Positions 22,187-35,405 are shown, counted from the first letter of the stretch. The stretch is 64,000 nucleotides of DNA from Serpula lacrymans var. lacrymans S7.9 (GCF_000218685.1 NW_006763304.1:405349-469348); one strand, 5' to 3'. The notes: generated from the sequence alone by a model not told the origin. Translations and numbers: made by a program.

Positions 22187-23020
22187 ACTATAGCGCAGAG
22201 GCCTGGGGTGGGAGTCCACTGAGTTAATTGAAAATAAGGCTCGATATTTTAACTGCAAATGGAGACATAGATGGCTAATCAGGTCATTTTAAATGCCGGA
22301 TTGTCAGATATAGTCGCAGAAGTAGAGATAAGAAAAAAATACATAGTTGGTGAGTTTCGATCACACATGCCAATTGCAATGTGCACTTGTAGACATGGCA
22401 ACCTCCTTCAAAACTTGGTACCTCAAGCCCCAAGTTCCTCAGCCCTGAGGCCTGAGTCGTGACAATAAACGCTTCATTTGCAGCTCGATATATGATTTAT
22501 CTCTCGTCGAACGTATTTCATAGAGCAAGTTTAAAGTTTAAGAAGTTGAATTTGAAGACGCCGCGACTCGGACAAACTGGTTTTGAAAATGTCTGTCAGT
22601 AACGTTTACCACATCCCATGACCAGTCGTCGTGTATATAGTATATGCCAACTGGCGAGGAATGTCGTTTCGATGCAATTAGCCAGTTCTAGAGTGGAGGA
22701 GAGCTTCTGTAGTAAGCCCTACACCATGCCCTATTTCTTAATGACCAGCCATTCACGTATACCAGGCCATTATAATTCTGGTTATGCTACGTCGACTTTG
22801 GTGGTCTTATCAGTTGTTCGGGGATTTCAAGGAGAAACTCGCCGTCTATTTATGTTGCATGCATATATTGCGGCACTGACCTCTGAAAGTTCTTGAGGCC
22901 ACAAGACAGGATCAGTTCACGGGATGCCGAATGGCGCCAAAGGATCGCAGGTATATCAACCAGCAACTATTATTTCTATATCATTCCTTCCCACCACCAA
23001 CAACTAACTCAAATTACTTC
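22187..23020. other. Intergenic, divergent promoter region
   Basis: 834 bp between the F-box gene (minus) and the epimerase gene (plus). The latter's frame is open back to an ATG at 22931, but the residues before 23021 do not resemble the family. No RNA gene or repeat is seen. Confidence 0.45.
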
Positions 23021-24302
23021 ATGTCCACTCGGGTTTCGTTCACTTCCACAGTTGGCCTTGGCTCTTCTGCCTCAGAGGTAGCTAGGTCCCCAAAACGCCC
23101 TCGCGCCGTGGTCACTGGGGGATCTGGAAAATTGGGCCGTGCAACTGTTGTTGACCTCCTCGCACATGGATGGAATGTCGTGAACTTTGACAAACATCCA
23201 CCTCCTGCAGATGCCCCATCCGAGGCCGTATTTATGCTCACTGAGCTGGAGGATATGGGTCAGGTTATGGAGAACCTAATCGAGGTGGACTCAGTGAGTA
23301 GATATCTGGCCGTCTCGTAAGATGTGCAGAATTGATCACACTGCTGCAACAATTTAGCGATACAAAGGCGTCGACGCTGTTGTTCACCTCGCTGCACTTC
23401 CTGCTGCAGGCATGATGGGCTCTTCCACTCAATTCAGACTGAACACGATGAGGTGGGTGTCCTCTCATTCTTGCTCAAATAATTACCTTGACGTGCCCCT
23501 TCCCAGTACTTACAATGTCTTAGAAGCGTCCCGCAAACTTGGAATCAAAAATATTGTCCTCGCTTCCTCTGAGACGCTCATCGGCTTGCCCCTAGATCCT
23601 TGGGTGCCTGATCGTATTCCTGTAGATGAAACCGCCGATCGTAGGCCAGAAAGCGCTTACTCACTGAGCAAGCTGGTTGGCGAAGTAAGCGATTTTAAGT
23701 CGTGACTTCACACCATCTCAAGTGTTTCTATAGGTCATGGCAGAGGAATACTGTCGCTGGGACCCAAGTACAAAGATCGTATCCCTGCGCTTTTCTAATG
23801 TAATCCAGCCGCATGAATACGCTAAATTTGAAACATGGCAGCAAAACCCGGAACGCAGGAGGTGGAAGTGCGTAACTTGTCATAATAAGGTTGGCGAGAC
23901 GCTAATCAACAACTGGGTCATACTCATTTTTTCTAGCTTGTGGGGATATATTGATGCCCGCGACGTACGTTTCATATGTCTTAACGTAGTTCCACGCTGA
24001 TATGTATTTTCTTCTGGTCTATAGGGTGCACAGGGCATTCGCAAAGCGTTGGAGCATAAACCTACTGGCCACCATCAATACATTATCGCCAACAACGTTT
24101 GTGCATGTATTTTCCATCGCCTTCCCAGCTTACCTGTTGTATACAGAATACCGTGATGCGCACGCCGAATGATCAGCTCGTCGCGGCCGAATTCCCTGGT
24201 GTACCCTACACGCCGACTCTTGGTTCGCACGATACATTGCTTAGCATTGACAAGGCGAAACGAGAGCTTGGATTTGCGCCCGCGTATGACTGGCAAGGGT
24301 AA
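23021..24302 (+). CDS. NAD-dependent epimerase/dehydratase (extended SDR)
   Basis: An extended short-chain dehydrogenase, probably acting on a nucleotide sugar or related compound. After MSTRVSFTSTVGLGSSAS the chain shows the dinucleotide-binding motif AVVTGGSGKLGRATVVDLLA, then VVHLAALPAAG, YNVLEASRKLGIKNIVLAS, and the catalytic YSLSK (YxxxK) preceded by SSETLIG. Later exons give EEYCRWDPSTKIVSLRFSNV, WGYIDARD and GIRKALEHKPTGHHQYIIAN. The last exon ends FPGVPYTPTLGSHDTLLSID plus KAKRELGFAPAYDWQG. Seven or so short introns keep phase. Total is about 340 aa. An alternative start at 22931 would add 30 unrelated residues. Confidence 0.85.
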
Positions 24303-24827
24303 ACGCAAGTAACCAGTCGGGGATTGTCTCCTGCTTATGCAGCGAACGAGTAGAAGAAACGCCGATAATTTTGTAAAAATGGATGTGCTGTATTCTGTAT
24401 AGTAATGAATGTCGAAGCCAAGTTCTTCACGCTGGTGTGAAACCGTTTGAAGAAAAATGCGAAGTCTATCATCTCGCAACTCAAGAGCAAGTCTTCTACT
24501 CATCACACCATCACGTATTTGTACACACCTAACTCCATTATTCTGACGGGTGCCAACCACATATTACCTTACAGTTCACCGGTAATATGTACGATGATTC
24601 CCGTTGACCATCGACTCTGACGATAGGTTGGTTGACCAGATATAGCAGTCTAAGCCTCATTGACCAAAACAATATACGCACCCTTTCATGGTGTTAGATC
24701 GGCAAAATCTAAACCCGACGTGCTATGTAATTTCAAGCAAGAAAAACCACTATGCTGTATTATGTGTGAATGATCATTGAGTGGAGAGCACACTTTCAGA
24801 ATCGAGGATGGAAATGAAGTCCGGTGA
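24303..24827. other. Convergent intergenic, nothing recognised
   Basis: 525 bp between the ends of the epimerase gene (plus) and the CUE-domain gene (minus). It should hold two terminators. The minus-strand frame at 24075-24560 crosses the epimerase exons and is a shadow. Confidence 0.45.
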
Positions 24828-25692
24828 TCATGAGTTTTGTGAGGACGCAGAACTACCTCCCTCCGCCTGTGCCTGCTTGCTTAACAAGCGCCTACATAAA
24901 ATCGCCTTAGAATAGGAAGGAAAAGGTTATGCTCTGCGAAACGTACTGTCGAGCAGCCAATATCATCTGCGCCTTTCGCTCCCGCAGACTAGCTTCTCGC
25001 TTTTCAGCAGTATCCTCCCACTTAGCCTTACCTCCAACCTCATTTTCTGAGAGTTCAGGTGCTGTGTCGAGACGTGCCTGAAGTCGATAACGTGATATGA
25101 GATTATCTTTGGGAGTCATGGGCGTAGCGTTTGCGACGAATTGCTGATTTGCTTGTGCCTGACCTTGCGTTCGTGGATAGAGCGTGTAGTATGCGGGAGG
25201 CGGCTTAAAGAGGGGAATTGAGCCCTAACATATATGATGCCAGCACGTAACCTACTTACGGCATCAAGGAAACCTTTCTCTAGTATTTTGTTAGACGTCA
25301 ACTCGACGTTTCCTGTTCGAAGTAGGTCGTAACGGATGTTGTCTCTGAAAACCCAAGAAGTTCGTTCAATAAGCAGACAGAAAATAGAATGAGGCTTACT
25401 GAGGTATGTCCGGGAACATGGCATGTATCTGGTCTACCTGCACCGAAATGTAAGATAGTAGACATCAATCAGAGACACCTGACTGACCATTTCTTGAGTC
25501 ACATTCTTGGGTCTGAACCCCAGTGCAGAAGTAGGTGACCTCGCCGCAGACGCGTTGCTACCTGTCGAACGCAGACGCAAGATGAGCGAATGTAGAGATG
25601 CTGAAGATGGGAAAAGACGTGCTTGAAGTTGCCCAACGGAATATGAATACTATAACCGCACAAGCAACAATGGCATTCACAACCTCCCCCAT
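24828..25692 (-). CDS. CUE-domain ER membrane protein (Cue1-like)
   Basis: The ATG at 25692 gives MGEVVNAIVACAVIVFIFRW, a single N-terminal membrane anchor. A short intron ending ACAGGTAG leads to SAARSPTSALGFRPKNVT. Next come the CUE motifs QEMVDQIHAMFPDIPQ and DNIRYDLLRTGNVELTSNKI followed by LEKGFLD. The following exons give PPPAYYTLYP, then PKDNLISRYRLQARLD and the charged helix EKREASLRERKAQMILAARQ. A final intron leads to RLLSKQAQAEGGSSASSQNS, ending at 24828. CUE proteins of this layout bind ubiquitin and recruit Ubc7 to ER-associated degradation. The MFP and LL motifs of the CUE fold are present. Total is about 190-200 aa. Confidence 0.8.
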
Positions 25693-28600
25693 CTCTTCTC
25701 TTTTGAATGCTGACCGGAGTGAAAATGGAGAAAATATGATACTTAAGAGATTCTGGTAGTGAGAATATGGGCTTGACGCTGGGGAACTTGTTGGGGCAAG
25801 CAGGCGCTCTGAGGGTGAGAGTGCAAACTACAGCCACTGCCGTGGCCAGGTTAAGCACAGCAACTACTGGTACTAAGCAACCTACAATTGTACTATGGGC
25901 CGTAACATGCACTGGCTATTTCAAACTGAAAGGGAGGTGACAATCACTTGTGAGTATCAGCCTGGCTCCAGGTGTCGTCCATCGCATTTATGGTACAACT
26001 GTTTACGAAGTGTTCTACGTAAATATTACAGATTTTGACGCTATTAGAAAACTGGTTTGAGCAAAGCAATATTATCTCGGTACAGTCTCTGTCACGTTAA
26101 AAGTAGAAACTCCGGGGTTGCCTTCGCCCACGACAACCGTCATCATTCACGAACCGTTGGGTAGTTGCGGCAAGTGACGGTTCAAGTTGGGTGGGTGGGT
26201 AGTGGTGAATTATCAGTGAGTTTCAAATATCGTTGGGTATATACGTTGTTGCTAATTCGCTATTACAACAAGATCTTGTCAGTAGGTTTTGTCGGTAGGT
26301 TTTGCATAGGCTGTGCGGTAACACCACTGCTGCTTCGATCGATGTGAAGTTAGAAGGGTTTGGATTAAGCAATGGATAAAAATGACGTCAACAAGTGGTC
26401 CAAGCAGCAAACAGTAGCACTTGAACCATCGAGCCAGTAGTTAGTTGATGGCTTGCCGCGACATCCCCCGGCGCAGAACACTCAACCTCAAGTCCACCAC
26501 TTTTGATATCCTGGCATGAACCAAAGTTCTTCTGACAGGCCTACAAATGCGTCTCGCAGGCACGTTGACATCAGGCAATGCCATTGATCAATATTGATTT
26601 CCGGAGCAGCATACAGTGGCTCACCGAAGGGTAGTGTCAACATAATCACACAGCTTTCATCCTTCTGTCGAACAATTATATCAGATACAGTGGATCGTGC
26701 GAGTACGTTGGTACGTTCAACTACTACCCACGCCCACTTCTGTCCCCGAGCCCATTACTGTGCTGACACCCGAGGCTTTTTAAAACGCTTAAGACGCGTA
26801 CCGAGGACGTCCTCAGCAATCTCATAAAAACTAATCTCACTTCACAGGATGTTCAAGGATCTCCAGTGTTCCATGATTTTCGAAACTGTCGAGAAATCTA
26901 GTCAATATCTAATCTCATTTCTCAATACCAAGACACTGTCCCTCTAACTACATATGACTCCTACGAGCCATCTGTTCGTAGGCTTCTCGACTCACCATGC
27001 AAGAGCTCAGAAATCAGAAATCAAGGATTTCTTTTCTCCTAGTCTACCTTGTTTCATTGCGGCCTCCAGTGCCACCTCGGGTACAACCTCAAAAATGTTC
27101 GCAAAGTATCGTCACCTCCCTGGGATATCCTATGGCCAGCTACTGAAATTCACAGTCACCGTGAACGACCGGAGTGTGCCATCGGGGTTGGGATATATTG
27201 TTGAGCTACATGGCTCACCGCGTCAGAATCAGCATTCATCTTCATTTTCACCGTTAACACCTGACGTGCCAAAATCGCAGATCCAGACGAGCACCTCGCT
27301 GTGAAGCGATTGGTTGACGAACTATGTGCTTCGAACGTAAATGTTGAGCGTAGCTAAGAGCGACATGTTGGAGATATGAGAGAAACAAGCGTAGTACGAA
27401 GAAGGGAAGTGGCGCAAGCGCCGAACTAGGCAGGCCTAGTAGATGGAGTGGCCCGTGCGCCATCAGATAACATTTTTGATTTTGATTCCGTTCTCCTTTA
27501 TATACGCTGTCGTCGTTAGGCAGACACCTCAGACCTTCACTCGAAGTCTGAGGTGAGATTCCCCATTTAGTGTTAAATTACGAGTACCTAGCTTACCTTT
27601 CGTTTTTCCAGCTGTTCATTGCTAGGTACATTATTCCAATATATTCAGACCTTCACTCGAAGTCTGAGCTGTTCATTGCTAGATAAACAATACGACAAGC
27701 AGTAGCTGCACCAACGATTCGCACTGTCAAGCCAGGCACTTTTCGAGAGTCCCGTCGTTGGAAGATTGATCCTTCAACTATGGGCTCTAGATAGGTGAAG
27801 GTGAGTTGTCTCATGGGACGAAACTGCGATGCAGTGGATGTTAGACAGAGTTCTTCAGGAGATATGAATTTCAAACGACAATCGTTGAATGTAATATATC
27901 ATCCAGTAGTTCATGAATTCATGGTACATATGCATGCAATATTATTATCGGATTATGCAAATCACTTCCGGGACAAAAATCATGAAATAACTTGCATTTG
28001 GGTAATGGGCATCATAAATCAAGAGAATTGGCGTCGATAGCTAACTTCAAAACCTCAGAGCTTAGCTTTCAAGTTTATTCCGTCTTTGGTCAAGGTAAAT
28101 CGGACCAATGAACATGTGAACCTCTGACCTTGGTTTATATGGTATCCCAGATAATGGCGAGCTCCAAGCGAGTGATGGTATATTCGTGGGTTGTGGAACA
28201 AGAAGAGGTTCACGAGTTGCGTGGGACCTAGGGTAAGAATTGGAAAAGGCATTCTGAGGTGGGGGCGTGCCGGCACATCATACAACCAACCTAAGAGTCA
28301 TGCTACACCAAGCCATCAGAAACAGGAGTAACGCTCGCTTGCTGTGTATCTCGGTCTCTTGAAATCTTCAAGCTCGCATCTATATGCTCCCTAGACATCG
28401 TGTTGCATCGGCACTGGTCGGCTGTGGTTTCATCCACTCCACCCATCGAGATGGTGTTCAGCCCACCTCTATCCCCACTTAACCTGATCACTCCCAAGTA
28501 ATCACATAACGACAATCTTACTGGGTCCCCATGGCAGGTAGACTCGCAGTCGCATTGGTGCAATCCACAGTCACAGCTGGCCGCTAGTGATTCGGTTGTG

Positions 28601-29089
28601 GGGTAGTATGATGAGCCACGATTCAGCTACGTTAGGACTTGCGAATTTTTTACGAGTGAACCAGTGAATTATCTTCAGTGAAGTTGGAGAAAATAGGTTT
28701 AGGCCGACGTTATCGGGTTCTTACATGCTTCACAGGTGAGGCACCAGCCTGCATCGGCTGATTTTGGCTCGCCTTGCCTATATGATCTCGTTGCTACCTG
28801 GATAGTTGATGTGGCACCCTTGACAGTGACCCATTGCAACAAAACATTGTTCCAACCATACGACAGTATCAGTTAAATTGCGACATCGAAAATTCTCAAA
28901 TATCAACCGACGTCACCAGAGAATATTAACATTAGCTCCAACCTGCCTGTCCTCTCCGTAGCTCAATGTTCAACCTTCACCTGGCGCCGCAGGTAATGAT
29001 CCACGAAGATCCACGAAGTATGTTGGTACTAAGGCGCAAAATCCCAAGATACTGATAGTTTAGCGATTCCTTTATCGACTTGACCACCA
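25693..29089. other. Gene-poor 3.4-kb stretch
   Basis: No gene model can be supported here. Plus-strand frames at 26594-26827 and 26954-27304 (MTPTSHLFVGFSTHHARAQK) and a minus-strand frame at 28303-28563 are open, but they match no family I know and have no convincing splice partners. Two hairpin-forming repeats lie at 27527 and 27645. The rest may be promoter of the CUE gene plus decayed repeat sequence. Confidence 0.4.
27527..27683. repeat. Two hairpin repeats with shared flank
   Basis: CCTCAGACCTTCACTCGAAG followed by TCTGAGG (27527-27553) is an imperfect inverted repeat that can fold on itself. Its core TCAGACCTTCACTCGAAGTC plus TGA recurs at 27645-27667. The flank AGCTGTTCATTGCTAG is found at both 27610 and 27668. 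The pattern suggests a small mobile or recombined unit. Confidence 0.65.
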
Positions 29090-32000
29090 TCATGAAGGGC
29101 TTTTGATACTGCTCAAACGGACGACCAGTGGCAAGAGCGATACATTCTCGCTTGACGCATAGTACTGAACGCAATCATGGTGATGCTAAAAGAAGCACAT
29201 CATTAGCTGAATGGTTCATGGTTTGTAAACACATAAACATTACTTTAAACCTGATCACCAGAGCAAATCAACATCACGACAAACATTTTAAAACATTGCA
29301 TACTTACCAGTGATTGAAATTAGTCTCGAACTTCCTTAAAAACTCCCACCGCTTGGCCATAGCAGTGTCTCCATCTCCCATATCTGCTGCTGCTAGCCCT
29401 TGTGTAGCAGACTTCGAGAACGATGCCGTATAAAGCGCGAAAGTAGAGCAAGTGACAATGAGCCGCGAGTAAACCTGGGGAATATTGTTTAGAAAAGAAC
29501 ATTAAATAAAATATCGATAGAAGCTTACTCGCAACAGTTTCGAGCTCGTTAACATGCATTCTTTCAAACATGTATCCAAAAAATCGACATGATCTCTGAG
29601 AAGTTGGTCAACAGTGGTTACCTTGGTAAGCTTCGCCTCAAGGTTGCGCCAATTGGGCTCCAGGACCTCGAATGTCGTGAAGGCTAAGATTTGTTGCACA
29701 AAAGATAGCATTCTCGCACGCAAAAGAGCCACTCTCAAGCGCCACTGCTCAAACTCTGGATGATTAGAAGCGGAGCGCCGCCATATGATCCCCTTGTGCT
29801 CAATCCACATAGACGTCAAGGATTGTTCGACCTGTTTAAGGTGCAGCAAGAAACGGAACAAAAGCTGATAGCGGAGAATTGTCTTCCGAGATATTACCAA
29901 AGATAGGGGAAATTTAACGCTATAATCCAATGCCAAAGCATCGATTCCTACAATAATAGTATAAACTCTGTGAATGCAAGATTGATTAAACAGCTACAGT
30001 CACATACCTTGTAGCTGCTTCCTATCATCCCGGTCTTTGTCTCGTTCCTTTTTGGAGTCTTCGTGACTTCCGCTATCAGGCACAATATCGCCATCTTCTC
30101 CACCAATGACTCCGCTAACACTGATTACCTTCAGTAACCAGTCATACAGTCCAGTGCTGGAGATGGAGATTTTGACATCTTCTCTAAAAAGCGCATCCTC
30201 TCCTTGTGAGTCTGTGTTCAGCGCTAAATCAAGCAAGCTCTGCAACTTCACCATCGATACTGATTTTGCAGGTTTTTTCAGCTCCGTATGGGAAAGGTCG
30301 AGCAGATGTGTCAAAAACGATGACTGAGAAAGGAAAAAGTAGCGTTTCAAAGACCTTAACCGTGGGATTAGCTGTTGATCTTTGAGAAGAAGTTGAAGCA
30401 ATGTCCGGTTCGCATGCGTGTAAGCCTCCTCGATAAAGTTGTATAACCTGAAGTAAAAAAAAACATCAGTGCCATGTATAAGGAATAGTGGTGGTGTCCG
30501 ACTTTTCATTATCCATGGACAAATCCTCATCGTCCGCTTGTCGATGATTAGTCTGCACTTCAATTCCACATTCTCGAATTACATTCAAATATTTCCCGGC
30601 CAGGAGAATTTTGTGTTTCCATCCTTCTAACAATGGCGGTATACAGGCACCGCCTGGAAGTCTACCCGTCACGGTTCGGGGGGGAGGAACACCCGCCTGA
30701 TGGCGTTTGGATGGTGCAGCTAATGTAGATCCATCGCGGAGCTATCTTTAACAGTAAGTCGGAGTGTTGGTCGCCAGGCATAAAAATCATACCGTATAAC
30801 GACGCTCCCAATATTCATCCGTATAGTCTACCTCTAAAATACCTTTACTAATAAATTTGCTTTCTTTGACGCAAAGCTCGTCGCAGGGGTCAACCAACCG
30901 GCCCGTCGTTGTCCACATTTTCAACATAGAAACATATGGTACCCCAGCCGATTTCAATAGCGTGCTATAGAGTTTGTGTGCCGTAGGATCGCCGGACATA
31001 TTCTGCATGCGTTCGTAAATGATAGCCAGTACCTCGCCGCCCTTGACGACGATATTACTTCCCTCGGCACCATTGAGGCCGTTTTTGTTGATTTCTGATA
31101 AGACCGCTTTCAGCTTGGCGCCACCCAAACCAAGAGCCTCGTTACGAGCGTCATCCTCGTCATCCTCTGATGAAGAGGAAGTTAAGTCAGCAGACGAGTC
31201 ATCCGCAGTTGCTAGCTCCAAGACTAGCTGATATATTAGAGACAATGTGTGGACAGTAGGATGAACGTAAAACCATAGTTTCTGCAGAGTGAACGTGGAG
31301 GAAGTGTTATAAGCGTGCTCAAGTTGCGAGAGAAGGGTTTGATAGTCCTGGCCACTTCCGATCAATATCTGAGGAGGCCCTCAAAGGAAGTGATGAGTAA
31401 CTTACCTTGAGCATATCTCGGATAGCCGCGCAGAGAGCGTGATTGACCAAGCCAAAGTCTAGGTGACTTCGACTTTCGATGAAGGATGATATTGCAGTAT
31501 AATAAGTCCCCAGTGGCAAAATCCTCTCTGTCAAATCACGCAGGGAAGAGTCTAGAAATAGCATGCAAGTATACAATCAGATGATGTATGCTAGTATTCA
31601 GGCAATGTTCAAGCGCACCTAGAGGAGAGGATACAACAAATCGGATACCCTGGAGAGGATCATCATCCTCTGGGGAGTATTCGGGATGGTATGTTATGTG
31701 CGTGCCCTCGATACCCTTCACGTCCTTTTTAGCTTAGTCTGGTATGCTTTTAATGAGAGCTTACAGACCATGAGGACGTAGAGAATATCCTCCAGTATCA
31801 GGGCCTCTTGTATATCAACGGGGAGGGTTCCCAACACATCCTCCCTAGCCTTGCCTTTGGACTTTGGTAGCGATGTGTTTGCACCGACGCGTGAATTCAA
31901 AGGAGCACGAACGAACGAGGTTTCAGCGATAAAAGAAGGCTCGTTATGATCTACTTGCAGTATAAGGGCACTAGATCAGATTGACGATAAAAGGACTCAC

Positions 32001-32247
32001 TTCTGCCTCGGTTTTCATGAGAAGAGTTCAGTCTACCATCGAAACCTTCGTCAATATCATCGTGTAACACTTGTCTGTTCCTGCGAACCGACGCGATAGT
32101 CCCAGTAATCTAAGGAAGTGGCATGATTGTGAGGCGAGATACACGGAAACAAAAGAAAGACAGTAATACCTTTGTGTATTCCTTTGCTGAAAGTGTAAGA
32201 TTCTTTTTGCGACCTCCTGGTCTTGCTCTGGGAGTATATGGGTCCAT
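29090..32247 (-). CDS. Gamma-tubulin complex component 2 (GCP2/Spc97/Alp4 type)
   Basis: A Spc97/Spc98-family subunit of the gamma-tubulin small complex that nucleates microtubules at the spindle pole body. The start at 32247 (MDPYTPRARPGGRKKNLTLS) is followed by exons with LPVDIQEALILEDILYVLMV, SPLGALEHCLNTSIHHLI, TERILPLGTYYTAISSFIES, HPTVHTLSLIYQLVLELA, an acidic insert, and LLKSAGVPYVSMLKMWTTTG followed by DPCDELCVKES. The C-terminal GRIP2-like part contains YNFIEEAYTHANRTLLQLLL, LDYSVKFPLSLVISRKTILR, YQLLFRFLLHLKQVEQSL and VDFLDTCLKECMLTSSKLL. The last exon reads HHHDCVQYYASSENVSLLPL and stops at 29090-29092. The GVPY and FPLSLVIS blocks are characteristic of the GCP2 branch. About ten introns interrupt the gene. 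Confidence 0.87.
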
Positions 32248-32476
32248 GTTGGTCGTCGGTTGAGTCAACCGCAATCGAAAGACGCGAAACCGTGTCTTGC
32301 ACCGCCACCTCAAAAGAAATCCCGAGTCCGGATTCCTCAAGTTGTTTTCTGCACCTCACTTCCGCTTTTCCTTATTCCACAAGCCTTGTGGGTTGGCCTA
32401 TCTTTTGCTTTTTGGGCTCGAGAAAACTGGATAAGGCGTATCATTAAATAATATCAGCTGAAAAACCTGTTTCGCG
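32248..32476. promoter_or_regulatory. 229-bp bidirectional promoter
   Basis: The GCP2 gene (minus, ATG at 32247) and the uS4m gene (plus, ATG at 32477) start only 229 bp apart, so both promoters share this gap. No clear TATA box stands at a fitting distance from either gene. Co-regulation is possible but not shown. Confidence 0.6.
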
Positions 32477-33567
32477 ATGAGGGATGCCAACGTTTTTTCA
32501 ATCTCGAGAGCAATGCCTCGGATGGTTCGCTTCAATTCGTATTTTTTTTCTTTCTACTTTCGACTAATCACTGTAAAACCCGTTCTTGCAGAGCTGGTCC
32601 CCTCGCAACCTCTACAATCTCTGGCTACGTTCTATTGGAGCCCGGTCTGAAGAAGTAAACTTCACCCGCACTCAGCAAACGCTCTTCCAACAGAGGTGGA
32701 CATCCAAAGCCCTCGTCCGGGCGTATCATGGCGATTTTATTAACGAGAAAATTTTCAAGCGATGGTACCTGCCCACTACACTACCAGACGTACGGCCACG
32801 TCAGAGACGGTTGGGAGATGATACCGCTGCCCTCGATTCTTTTGCCCAGCGCACCGAACAACTAGAGAAGCAAAAGAAACTCCAGGAAGAAGAAGAACGA
32901 AAAGGGTTGGCACCCGTCGGAAGTTTAATGTTGACAGAGGTGGAGAGACGCATTGACGTATTTATGTTTCGCTGTTGCTTCGCACACAGTGTTTATGAGG
33001 CTCGTCGTCTGGTCATTCACGGCTACGTGCTGTTGAACGGCAAGAAGGTATGCAGCATCCCTCCGTACCTACAGTGGTCGCCATTCGTGGTAAACTAACG
33101 GTTGCTATTTTGCATGATGACAGCATCAAAATGCTAATACGCGCCTGGCTCCTGGTGATATGGTTTCAGTTGACCCTAATGCAATCAGATTCCTCCAGAA
33201 ACCAAAGCCAACATCTGAATCTCAATCAGACGCAGCAAGCTCTTCCGACGAGGCGGATAACCAGGCTGAAAATAAGACAGTGCCCGCTCAAGGGCATTCT
33301 CCCGCTGAAAATCAGTTGACGCCGTTCAATTTACCACCATACGCTTCCCCGTTCATATTCATCCCTGCATACACCGAAGTATCTTTCCCAACTTGTTCCG
33401 CCATCTACGTGCGACACCCAACCGCCCGACCAGGATATTCAGAAATTCCTACGCCCTACGATGCGGATGGCGAAGTAATCAGATTAGCATGGGAGTGGTA
33501 CTCGAAGATGCGACCCCGGAATAGAAGCAAGAGGCAGTTGGCTAGGATGCCTGAGAACCGGCAATGA
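32477..33567 (+). CDS. Mitochondrial small-subunit ribosomal protein uS4m (Nam9)
   Basis: The S4-family protein of the mitochondrial 37S/28S subunit. The first exon (from ATG 32477) encodes MRDANVFSISRAMPRM. A GTTCGC...TTGCAG intron joins it to SWSPRNLYNLWLRSIGARSE, then TRTQQTLFQQRWTSKALVRA and YHGDFINEKIFKRWYLPTTL. The S4 RNA-binding domain is RRIDVFMFRCCFAHSVYEAR plus LVIHGYVLLNGKK. It continues after a second intron as HQNANTRLAPGDMVSVDPNA. The C-terminal region has a Ser/Asp/Glu-rich insert and a conserved end (YASPFIFIPAYTEVSFPTCS, then SKMRPRNRSKRQLARMP). An internal ATG at 32586 would lose the conserved MRDAN start, so I prefer 32477. About 320 aa. Confidence 0.9.
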
Positions 33568-35405
33568 TAGGTAGTGAGGTGTCATGGGGGAGTGCCTGTT
33601 TCTTTGAGTCAATTTATCTGATATATGTCAGCCCAGTTATCCCCGTCGGCGAGCGTTGAAAATAGTGCAGACAGACAAATTATTTGTGAAAGATACCGCC
33701 GTTGGTACAGATGCCGCCGTAGTTCCAGATAACAAACCCTGGCAATAGCCTGATTGCCATGCTAGTTCATCAACTCGGCCTTCCAGATCACAGGAGACTG
33801 CCGACGATCATCTTCCTCTGAAGAAAAAGTCCACAGGATATTCCGGCGTTCATTCGCTCTGATAGGGACTGTGAGATACTGAGCTGTCGTCCTGTTCACT
33901 TTGCAGCTATGAATAGCACGGTGACGAGAGCCATCAGTTGTGCCATCTTAGCCATACTTCGGCGGTGGTCTAAGCTACTATCAGGGGCGACATCCATCAG
34001 CTTTGTTTCATGCTAGACTGATGTCCAGACTACTGGATTTCCCACTGTATGCCCAAGGCAGCTGTTGGACGCATGTCTGGCGCACTGTAGGCATGCGTCC
34101 GTATATCCACCATGGTATTTGACGACGATCGCTGTCTTGTCACGAGCGGCCATCTGTTCTTCGCTTTTTTTTCATACTCGCTGATGGGTCAAACTTTGAG
34201 CAGCATAACGACTAGGGTGTCCAACCAATAAATGGTACATGTATGGAGAGAAAGTCACAGCGGGGAACGAGGCTCTCAAAAACTCGCTGAGTAACGTCCT
34301 ATCATGGATAGTAAAACTCATGATACAATCCGTTGCCATTGAGACTATTTTACAAAATCACAATATTCTATTCTTTCTCCTGCCACTCTCGCCTATGATT
34401 GCTGCCAAGCTTAAGCCCAATGAAAATGGTTTGTAACAATCGTCCTACTCCAGCACATGAAGCAGCAATGACCCCGTTGTCCATGACCCAAGCTGGCCAC
34501 GGCCACTTCATTCCTCGAATTGAACTATTGTACCGTGGTCTGTAGCGGTGCCATTGTGTAAATGGTGAGATTGGCGAGCACAGAACATGTGTGCCATCAT
34601 GATGGTACTGGATTGGTACTGGATTGGAGCACCAGCGGTGACAAAGAGGGTGATAATTAAACTAAAGTGTCAGAAATCCCAACAAATCCATTTTTGTTTG
34701 TTTTTCGGTTATTTGCAATGGAAATTGTTGAACTGCGCAAGCCATTTCCTTTTCGTATTTCACTGAAATATCACACCCATTGTGCAATTGTTCTTGTTAG
34801 TACGGATGCCATCCTTTGCGATATGAAACAAGGTCCGTAATGAAGGGGCACCAATGGAGCACATTGATGGGCAAGAGCCTCGAGGCATGACATTGGGCGG
34901 TCCTGTCCTTTTGTCTATTTTTGTGGAGAACCGGGTTCTCGATGGAAACAAAGGTTCAACAGGTGCGTTGTTATGCTCTTTTCGATATCTGATATCCCAC
35001 TGACGGTCCTGCTGTGTAAGACTAGCCAACCTTATCAACCTTGCCTGGATTTCTGCCTATTTGCCGCCGTTTTAGGAGATTTTTCATGAGAACTTTCTTT
35101 GATCGAGGGTTTTTCCTATTGCCCCAGCCCTTTATGTCATCCAACCAGTGAGTGCCGTGCTCAAAATGTAAAAAAATTCCCTGCGAAATGTCCGCCAAAA
35201 CCATGGCGATTTATCAGATACTATAAGTTACCTGTCAGTCATTTTCGACGCAAAATTTCATTTCTCCCCCCATACTTCTTTCTTCCTCCAGCCTTTCTTT
35301 TCTCTCTTTTCGTTTCCATCTCTGACTTTGAGGACTACTGGTAGTCTTCTAGTCACTTCTCTCGTTCTTTCTTTTTTCACACTTGAATCTTTGTTTTTGG
35401 TCACA
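33568..35405. other. Intergenic, 1.8 kb, nothing recognised
   Basis: Between the uS4m and ferric reductase genes, both plus strand. Short frames on either strand (for example 34239-34436 plus and 34760-35038 minus) resemble nothing known. The last 150 bp are CT-rich (CTTCTTTCTTCCTCCAGCC-type), as often seen just upstream of strongly expressed fungal genes. A GATA-like or iron-responsive site may be present, but I cannot single one out. Confidence 0.45.

Noticed and set aside
24075..24560. 161-codon frame on the minus strand
   Set aside because: Overlaps the last exons of the epimerase gene in antisense and has no recognisable motif.
26954..27304. 116-codon frame on the plus strand as a gene
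   Set aside because: No family match, no splice partners and no clear promoter. The composition looks like random open sequence.
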